Shown here one piece after another: positions 35,936 through 64,000 of a DNA stretch of 64,000 nucleotides (its first letter is position 1; each line of letters starts with the position of its first letter). The stretch covers positions 86,698,958 to 86,762,957 of the forward strand of contig CP136069.1 in the NCBI GenBank assembly GCA_032622095.1, read 5' to 3'. The position numbers and the translations under genes were made by a program. The notes under the pieces are model-generated. The model saw nothing but the letters and a program-made list of their open reading frames with translations, made no database searches and had not been told where the DNA came from. This DNA comes from Siphonodentalium dalli. Taxonomy: Eukaryota; Mollusca; Scaphopoda; Gadilida; Siphonodentaliidae.

Positions 35936-36334
35936 CTTGCACATTGACAGTCATGGCAATTTTTACAAAACTAAATCATCCGTAAACAAAGCTACATCTC
36001 TACTCATTGGTTAATTACTGTATACACCCATCATTAAGCCCGGGGGGAGGGGGCAGTGAAGTTTTTTACGCAAAACTTGGAACTGGGCTTATCTTCGAGG
36101 ACATATGAATCATGATGTATATTATTTTATTTAATTGAAAATAATTTGTTTGTTTTTATTATGTAAGATAAATATTGAAAATAAGCCACAAAGATCATCT
36201 TATATATTGTAATACAGAATTTTGTGAAACACAATGGGGCAGTTGGTATTAATGAGTTTGCAATGGAAATTAGCTGGACATGCTATTTTTGTGCATGAAT
36301 TTTTGTCATCTTCATTCAGAGTTAACCTGACATG
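35936..36334. other. Intergenic, no recognised feature
   Basis: AT-rich; nothing recognised except the target duplication CTGACATG at its end. Confidence 0.45.
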
Positions 36335-37516
36335 TAGGGCCCAGGGAAGCTTCGACTCTGTGTCGACATCTGCGATTCGGGATCGATACCAAATCGGCTC
36401 TCCGATTTGTATATATTAAAGAATCGGCCCATTCTTTCCCATTTATGGGGACAAACAACTAAATTTGTTATTTATGGAGCTCAATTGACCGGGCAGTTAC
36501 CGCATTGTACCATTTTCCCCATCTGGAGATCTCGCCGGTGCCATGAATGATGTAATTTAGAGTTTGTACTATTGTAGTTATGCGATTACGTCCAATCGAA
36601 GTTTGCCACACTTTCTCGGATGTCATAACATGTACATGTAACATGTACTCGTAACACTGGTGGTTCTTGGACAATGGTGGGGTAAAATATAGTATATAAT
36701 TGACTATAATCACAATACATGGGTCAAGACATCTACGGTCTATATACTTTTATATAGTTAGTGTTAGCAATAGTTTCTTCTAATTGATCTAAATGTGCAT
36801 TCATACCTATATTTACTTGCCAAGTGTGTTTTGTGTCATAATTATGCTAGTTGCATATCAATATATTTTAATTCCCCCATACTGTTAATTACAACAACCA
36901 ATGATCCACCTATATATATAACACATTACGGTGGTCCCTAACATAAATGCATTCCGATGGAAAAGAAAGCTGGGTAATGCCATCTTTTATTATTTTATTG
37001 TTCCAGAGATGAAACGCATATGGTCATTATATAGTTACCTCCAGTCAAACGGAATGCAATATTACAAGTAGCCCATCCGGGTACTGATGCAGTGGGCCAT
37101 ACACATTGATATGCATGCCATTGTTTATAATACAGCTTATATCAGTCCTGAAATCCTTAGTATCCATCATAGTCATTGACGACTATCAAATAATTAATAA
37201 ACACTATTATACATATATATATACACTACTGGAGTAATCGAGTAGTGTATCATCAGTAGTATTTATTAAGTGATAAAGTTTTGATTTTCGTTCAAAAATA
37301 AAGTTGTGAACGATGTCAGTCGCAAAATGTTTATCAGCAAATTCTGTCTTGGTTCTGTTTCATACTTGAAAAAAAGTTTCAGCTTTTATGACAATTAAGA
37401 GAACATTAATTAAAAGGATATCCGATGGTCAGCTATGATTTTCTCCGTTCAGTGCTTGTCCCCGATTCGATTTGAGATTTGATTCGGTTGCCGAATTTCC
37501 GATTCGCATGGCCCTA
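36335..37516. mobile_element. hAT-type element 2
   Basis: Ends TAGGGCCCAGGGAAGCTTCG and CGATTCGCATGGCCCTA, flanked by CTGACATG / CTGACATC (8 bp, one mismatch). Subterminal GATTCG repeats as in element 1. Non-coding. Confidence 0.8.
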
Positions 37517-37786
37517 CTGACATCAATGTATACTTGCCCCTCTAAGTTTTAGAAATTGGGGTGGGCTTATCTTCGAGGACCACCCCATGATTTTTGTTTA
37601 GCAAAAACATAGACTGGGCTTATCCTCATTTATGGGCTTACTGACGAGTGCATACAGTAGTTCAATTAGATTCAGCTTGGTAGCAACATTTGTCTTTAAA
37701 TCCAAGAAGTGTTGTTTTGAAAGAAGTGTTCCAAATTTGCAAAAAACATAGGGTTTCCGCTAAGTGTTGGGGAAATGGGACTCATA

Positions 37787-38002
37787 TACAGTAATGCTCT
37801 AAATAATCGACTCCTTAACCACAGCAGAATTATGGGTAACTTTTCCGGATTTAGTCGGAAATATGGCTTGTTGCCATTCATCGGAAAGCTCTCACTGAGA
37901 GCTTTCCGATGAATGGCAACAAGCCATATTCCGACTAAATCCCGATAAGTCACCCATAATTCTGCTGTGGTTAAGGAGTCAATTATTTAGAGCATTACTG
38001 TA
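37787..38002. mobile_element. Palindromic MITE copy C
   Basis: TA-flanked, ends CAGTAATGCTCTAAATAATC, GAGAGCTTTCC centre. Belongs to the GAGC-ended subfamily (GCTCTAA at left, TTAGAGC at right). Confidence 0.85.
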
Positions 38003-38269
38003 CATGTACCTGCTGGGAGGAAGACCTCAGTTCATAACTGGTGGTCACTGGTAAAGTGCTATAGCCTTTTAATGTACCCATTAGTTTGAAGATGTATTTT
38101 TGCTTATGGAAGATTTAGTTTCTGAAAAAGAATCATGGTGGGTATCAATGGTATAACAAACCCTCTATGTACCATCTTAAATAAATCAGAACCAAGACTT
38201 CAATCTTAAAGTTCAATGTATTGTGTGGATGAGAAGGTATGATCGAATATAAATAGCTATAATTGAAAT

Positions 38270-38485
38270 CCAGTAATGCTCTAATTAATCGACTTCTTAA
38301 CCACAGCAGAATTATGGTTAACTTTTCAGGATTTAGTTGGAAAAATGGCTTGTTGCCATTCATCGGAACGCTCTCGGCGAGAGCTTTCCGATGAATGGCA
38401 ACAAGCCATATTTCCGACTAAATCATGAAAAGTTACCCATAATTCTGCTGTGGTTAAGAAGTCGATTAATTAGAGCATTACTGTA
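38270..38485. mobile_element. Palindromic MITE copy D
   Basis: Ends CAGTAATGCTCTAATTAATC with the matching right end GATTAATTAGAGC. Arm-specific changes are mirrored (GACTTCTTAACC at left, GGTTAAGAAGTC at right). The left TA flank is mutated. Confidence 0.83.
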
Positions 38486-38842
38486 TGCAAATTACAATTA
38501 ATATGCAAAACTATATTACTATAAAACAAAATGCTGAATTGAAGACTATTCCCTGATCTTATTTAAAGGCATCAGAACCAAATTAGAGATCTCTATTCTC
38601 CTATTTTTCCTGTAGAAAGTTCATTAGGAAATTTAAAATAGCGTACAGTGAATAAGTAAGAGCTCAGAAATTTAAAATTTGAATAATTCTTTCTGAGACA
38701 CTAAAAGGCAGTATAAAAGTACATGTAATTATTAGTAACTTATTTATTAACCTATTTTTATCTCAGGAACCTAACCAGAATGCAACAGAAGTGAGCATAA
38801 TTTCAGGCTTTATACTGCCATGAGGATTTAAAATTGATAATG

Positions 38843-39099
38843 TACAGTAATGTCCTAAATAATCGACCCCTAAACCACAGCATAATTATGGGAATTTTTT
38901 TCAGGATTTAGTCCGAAATATGGATCGCTTCCATTCATGGGAAAGCTTTCGGCGACTAAATCCTGAAAAATTTCCCACAATTCTGCTGTGCCGAGAGCTT
39001 TCCGATGAATGGCAACAAGCCATATTTCCAACTAAATCCTGAAAAATGTCCCATAATTCTGCTGTGGTTAAAGGGTCATATACTTCGGGCATTACTGTA
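38843..39099. mobile_element. Palindromic MITE copy E, rearranged
   Basis: TA-flanked. It has an extra internal partial arm (CTAAATCCTGAAAAATTTCC occurs before the true right arm), so it forms an interrupted cruciform. Confidence 0.78.
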
Positions 39100-39662
39100 G
39101 CTAGAGTAAATTTAGTTTGTATTGCATTGTATGTGTTAATTTCAGTGTAATATGGTACTGAACCATAAACCCTTATGGATACTGATGCCTTTCAACTGGA
39201 TATATTGCACTGTTGACTAAAATTCAGGTTGGCCGAGATATGCAACAAATAAATTACTATAAATGCAAAAAATGTAAATAAAACGGTGATGCTATTAAAA
39301 AGAGGAATCATTGTAGATCTTATGAGGATACATAATTTGCATAAACTTCAGTTTACAAGCATAAACTTTACCTCAGTTTATATGTAAATAATGGCAATGC
39401 TGCTAAAATTCTATGGTTAACTTTTCATCGCAGAGTCAATCAATAACAAACCAAACCACAAAGAATCTGATCAGAATAAATGTGAAATCTCAACTTTATG
39501 AATAGGGTAAATTCAGAAGAAAAGATTAATTATCACAGTTTAAAAAAAAGAACATTCCTTCATTAACAGTAAAACTTGGAAGTTGTTTCCTCATAATCCT
39601 GGCTTCTTAGAAGACTTGTTCACTCGTGTTTTGTTTGTTTATTTTTTCAGTTACAGCATAGA
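39100..39662. other. Intergenic, no recognised feature
   Basis: AT-rich sequence between two elements; no motif recognised. Confidence 0.4.
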
Positions 39663-40141
39663 TTAAAGGTACTCAACCCGATAAAACTCCTCTCAATTAC
39701 TATTTCAATGGCTTCGGGGGTCAAAAATATTTGATTCGAGTCGAGGAAGTCACCCATCAAAGCTCAGATTTGTTAGATATCGATTTTAGAAATCTATTAT
39801 TTTTCATTATCGGGAATACTATCTGGCCCAGAACTCAGTCAATATTGCGTTAAAATTACCACTTGATTTTAGAGTTATTCATCCATGTCTGTTTGAATAG
39901 ATTTGGAGTACACATCCAGAGCAGATTACGGCAGTTATGAGTACTCATCTCGAGAACATAACAAATTTGAAAAATCAATATCTAATAACTCGGAGCTTTG
40001 TTTGATGGGTTCCTCGACTCGAATCAAATATTTGTTACCCCCAAAGCCAAAGAAATAGTAATATAGGACCCTCTGATCGGATTGTTGTTGTTGGAATCTG
40101 TTGAGATGGGGACCCTCTTTACGGGTTGAGTACCTTTAAAG
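39663..40141. mobile_element. 479-bp fold-back element
   Basis: Left TTAAAGGTACTCAACCCG and right CGGGTTGAGTACCTTTAA are terminal inverted repeats, and CTCGAATCAAATATTTG is mirrored inside. The left arm matches 26814-26927 closely. Confidence 0.75.
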
Positions 40142-40860
40142 AATGTCTTTTTTTGAAGACACATTTGCATTGTTATTCCTCAATTACACAGAAGTGTCTG
40201 GTGGTACACATTTCACTTAACAGTGTTTTAAAAGATAGAATTTAAATAAAAAATTTATTTTAAAAATAGTAACAAAAAATTTGACCCAGTACATGGACAA
40301 AAACTTTTTTCAAATGACATAAACTCCTCTTACAGAATATTATTATGACGTCTGAAATAATACAGAAAGTTCAGGAAAACAATAAACATCTTTAAGATTC
40401 TTTCCAGCAGACTAAAAAAATTCAATTGATAACATATCTTGATTCAACAAATTTTTTCTGTACCTATTATGAACCACTCAACCTTTTTGGATGTTACATG
40501 CACTCATAATAGCAAATATTCCTACAAAACTCATTGAAATTCTAAGGTTGCAGAGGGATTTGAGTGGACAATACCATCAACCTAGACATCATTAGGACAA
40601 CAAATGTAACCACTTAGCTACTACTGCAACCACAAAATTTCATATTGCTGTTTTCTGGGTTGACGTGCTATAAGGACTGCATGTACAATCAATGATAGAC
40701 CAAATGCAATAATAATTGTTTTCGTTATAATTGATATCCTTGTCAAAGTGGCCAGATCTATCAAGTTCAGTATTTTATAAATATGCTGACGGGTTCAACA
40801 AGTCATTAAATTAACAACCCTTTCTTTACGAAATACTCATTGACATGTCGGTCCTTCAGG
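40142..40860. other. Intergenic, no recognised feature
   Basis: AT-rich, no recognisable gene or repeat. Confidence 0.4.
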
Positions 40861-41077
40861 TACAGTAATGCCCTAATTATTCGACTCCATAACCACAGCA
40901 GAATTATGGGTAATTTTTCAGGATTTAGTCGGAAATATGGCTTGTTGCCATTCACCGGAAAGCTCTCGGGGAGAGCTTTCCGATGAATGGCAACAAGCCA
41001 TATTTCTGACTAAATCCTGAAAAATTACCCATAATTCTGCTGTGGTTATCGAGTCGATTAATTAGGGCATTACTGTA
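40861..41077. mobile_element. Palindromic MITE copy F
   Basis: TA-flanked, ends CAGTAATGCCCTAATTATTC, centre AAGCTCTCGGGGAGAGCTTT. Arms almost fully complementary. Lies just downstream of the PGM1 stop codon, possibly in the 3' UTR. Confidence 0.85.
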
Positions 41078-41418
41078 ATAAGTTCCATGTTGAACATATT
41101 ATCTGAACAATTCTCACCAATGAATAGTCATCCTTCTGCAGTTTTATTATCTGTTTGTCTGTCTGATGTTTGCTTATATTTTCTGAACATCCCTTCAGAT
41201 GAATAATAGACCAATCCAATGTATCCTTTTGCAACTAAATGGGAGAATCCATTTAGTAAAGTAAGGGTTAATATATATACGACATGTGAATCATGATAGG
41301 ATCAATACTGTATGGTAGTACTTGTGATATGTTTATGCAAAAAGCCACCGGAGTCAAACTGGGCGGGATACAGGTCTGCTAGCCATGGTGTGAACTGTGT
41401 GGGACTAACTTCATCACT

Positions 41419-61697
<20,279 letters not shown>

Positions 61698-62096
61698 TAC
61701 CCTGCTGGACAAAACATGTGTCCACTTAACCGCGGTGCAGTTAGCATTGCCACCACAGCTGAAATGCAACTACACCGCGGCTCCACCGGCTAACTACAGT
61801 TGGGCAGCGGTGTACTTGCCGTGCGGCCATGGTGTAGTTGCTGCGGTGTGCGCTCATTAAACTGAAAAACCAGAATTCTGACCACAGTGTGTACCTGTAC
61901 ATGCCGTTCGGTCGGGGTTTAGTTGTCGTTTGGCCATGGTGTACTTGCCGTTCGGACCCGTAGTGTACTTGCCATTCATCCATGGTGAACTTGCCGGTAG
62001 GCTGCGGTGCTCAATTGCAGTTACAAACACTGACACCGCGGCCGAACGGCAAATAAACCGCGGTGTCAATGGACACTTATTTTGTCCAATGGGGTA
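61698..62096. mobile_element. TA-flanked MITE with GTGTCCA-CCGCGGTG ends
   Basis: Left CCCTGCTGGACAAAACATGT, right rich in TTATTTTGTCCAATGGGG, mirrored, plus CACCGCGGT near both ends. The interior repeats a GTGTACTTGCCGTTCGG-like 25-30 bp motif about six times. Confidence 0.75.
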
Positions 62097-64000
62097 TGTG
62101 TCTCTCACTTGAATTTCAGAAAATAGCCTATTATATGAATTAGAGTCATAATGGTATTAAAGTCCTCATTTCCAGCAGGATAAGCATAATCCATTGAACC
62201 AAAAGATATCTGACAATAACTTATAAGCATTTCCAATCCATACATACATGTATATACCGGTACAAATTTCCAAAGTTATGCTTGGAGTAACTTGATCAAA
62301 TTGACCTCTCAGTAAAATTCAAAATACTGACTCAAAGAGCCCTATATTAACTTTCAATGCAATGTTTTTTCCAGGGGGAAAACGTACCCTGACCATCGGC
62401 AGAGTGTCACCCACTGTCCCCCTCCCAAACCTTCCTCCGCTCAGGCCTTAAGGATATGCCTTCGGAAAATCATTGCCCAAAAACCAGGTGTCCCCAAAAA
62501 ATCCCTGGATTTTTCACTGTAACAGAGTCCACAAATCATATCTCGTTTTGCTCAGGGATGCTGCATCTGGCCCCGGATTTGGGTTTATGTCGAGCCGATT
62601 GAAAGTTGGAGAAGGACAAAAATGTATCTGAGGGTGAGTCTATTTGGCCTTTTTGTAGAGGAGAGGCCATTCAGTTGTTTCATAGAAACATGTAACTGGT
62701 GGGGTATCAGGTGTTGGTCCAGTGCTTTTTCCCCCAACATATTCAGGACAATAGTGTCGTCTGTGGATGGGGGTATCCCATCCACCACATAGGAGGTTGA
62801 GAGAAATAGTTTGTGATTTCACAAGGTTGTTATTTTAATTTGGAGCAAACATGACACCAATGAAAATAACCAATCTTGCAGCGAGTAGAAATGGACTGGT
62901 GATTTAAAGAGAAGCCATGTTTTGGTGCCCCTAGACTATGATAAACATTTAACTAATATGATGGCAGTGTGCATAGACCGAGTGGGCTAGGAATGGTGAC
63001 AACCGGGTTGAAGTGTGATGGCGGCGATCATGTTTTCCGATTAGGAGAAAAGTGAGTGTATGCTAACCCCTTGAACTACTAGAAGATAAGATGTCCCAAC
63101 ATACCACCAATTAGTCCTACTAGTACCTACATTGTAGTTGCTACTTTTGCGGTTGATTGACTGTACATAACACCTATGGTATTATGGTATATCACTATGT
63201 GTAACAATATCACATTCAAGTCACTCAGTTTATTCTTCTTTTTTTTCTGGAGGAATGCAAAAATTATTCCCCCCCCCCCTCCACTTAAACAAGTTGCCCG
63301 GCCATCACCGTGACCATGATTTGTGCAATCTCACTCGTTGTCACCTCGATCACTGTCGCTAATCGGGTCGTTGTCATAATGTTTTAAACATAGATGCACA
63401 CTGTGTGCATGTCTGTATACAAAAATGCATACCAGTCTCGCGTAGTGTCACGTGACATACCGGTAGTGTTTTCTACATAAATGCACACGTGTTGATATTT
63501 TTTGTAAGTTCATCCTCTTCTGTTCATCGATCAAACAACCATGCAATTCTTTGGTCCCTGTTTTAAACTAAGAATAATATGTGACCAATGATCCGTTTTA
63601 TTGCAGTTTCGTCATTGTGATAAAATAATGCCTTTATCAGATTCAGAAGAAAAATAGTTATGAATTGAAGCAGACGGCAATTAGTTACAGCAACATTTTA
63701 ATCTCGCACCGACTGAGACTGGTTTGCATTTATTTATACACAAATGCACATGGTGTGCGTTTATGCATAAAACATTACAATAATGACCTATTAGCCTCAC
63801 TGTCCTCAGACGTGTCACCGAAAGATTACCGCCAGACCAACATGTCCTTTAATATGTGACCAATCTGTCAGATTCACATGACATATCTTGAGCCATGTAG
63901 TGTAAACTATATTGTATAAAATCAACTCTATCATAGCATCACCATGATCAGGCATCACTTAATTTAGTTAATCAACATCACTCAATCATCTGCCTGACAG
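62097..64000. other. Right end: intron or upstream of PGM1
   Basis: No coding exon recognised. Contains a C run at 63271-63281 and small palindromes around 63391-63410 (ATGCACACTGTGTGCAT) and 63745-63775. Minus frames near 62585-62822 carry no known motif. Confidence 0.4.

Overview
This is eukaryotic, intron-rich DNA from a metazoan. No bacterial-style gene packing, no CRISPR array and no recognisable tRNA or rRNA gene was seen. A bivalve mollusc is the most likely source (inference). Several tandem arrays with 160-175 bp units carry a GGAC/GACA microsatellite and a short terminal hairpin, the architecture described for bivalve pearl/BIV160/HINE elements. Another marine invertebrate cannot be excluded without a search.

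Two conserved genes could be rebuilt exon by exon, both on the minus strand. At 242-9283 lie seven phase-consistent exons of the N-terminal part of nucleoporin NUP153: the amphipathic-helix region, the GKTTFGGA segment and the SSTARRI segment. The zinc fingers and FG repeats would lie beyond the left edge, and the first exon was not found. At 41419-60852 lie nine phase-consistent exons (488 codons plus stop) of phosphoglucomutase 1, including the phosphoserine loop TASHNPGG, the metal-binding DGDGDR split by an intron, the sugar loop [10 protein letters not shown] and the true C-terminus. The start exon is beyond the right edge.

On the plus strand at 14318-16919 is a broken gene with a C2H2 zinc finger, an acidic linker and a YqaJ-like (PD-(D/E)XK) nuclease domain. 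It has at least four frameshifts, at least one in-frame stop and an internal 20-bp triplication. It is the most unusual coding material here.

Most of the rest is a dense, nested landscape of mobile elements. It includes two head-to-tail Helitron-like elements (19083-20296) built of 122-bp repeats; ten copies of a near-perfect fold-back MITE whose arms carry matched subfamily variants; five hAT-type elements with 8-bp target duplications; two TTAA-flanked piggyBac-like elements; a 161-bp satellite array split by two TA-inserting elements sharing one TA, the larger about 3 kb with undeciphered content; a LINE 3' fragment; a 174-bp array; and many copies of a repeat containing AAGATGGC. Most open frames in the window are by-products of these repeats.

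Layout: 0-9.3 kb NUP153 with repeat-filled introns; 9.3-14.3 kb satellites; 14.3-16.9 kb broken zinc-finger/YqaJ gene; 19-20.3 kb Helitron pair; 20.3-41.4 kb intergenic mobile DNA; 41.4-60.9 kb PGM1 with element-rich introns; 61-64 kb PGM1 intron or upstream sequence. The two real genes are housekeeping genes in the same orientation with no evident functional link.
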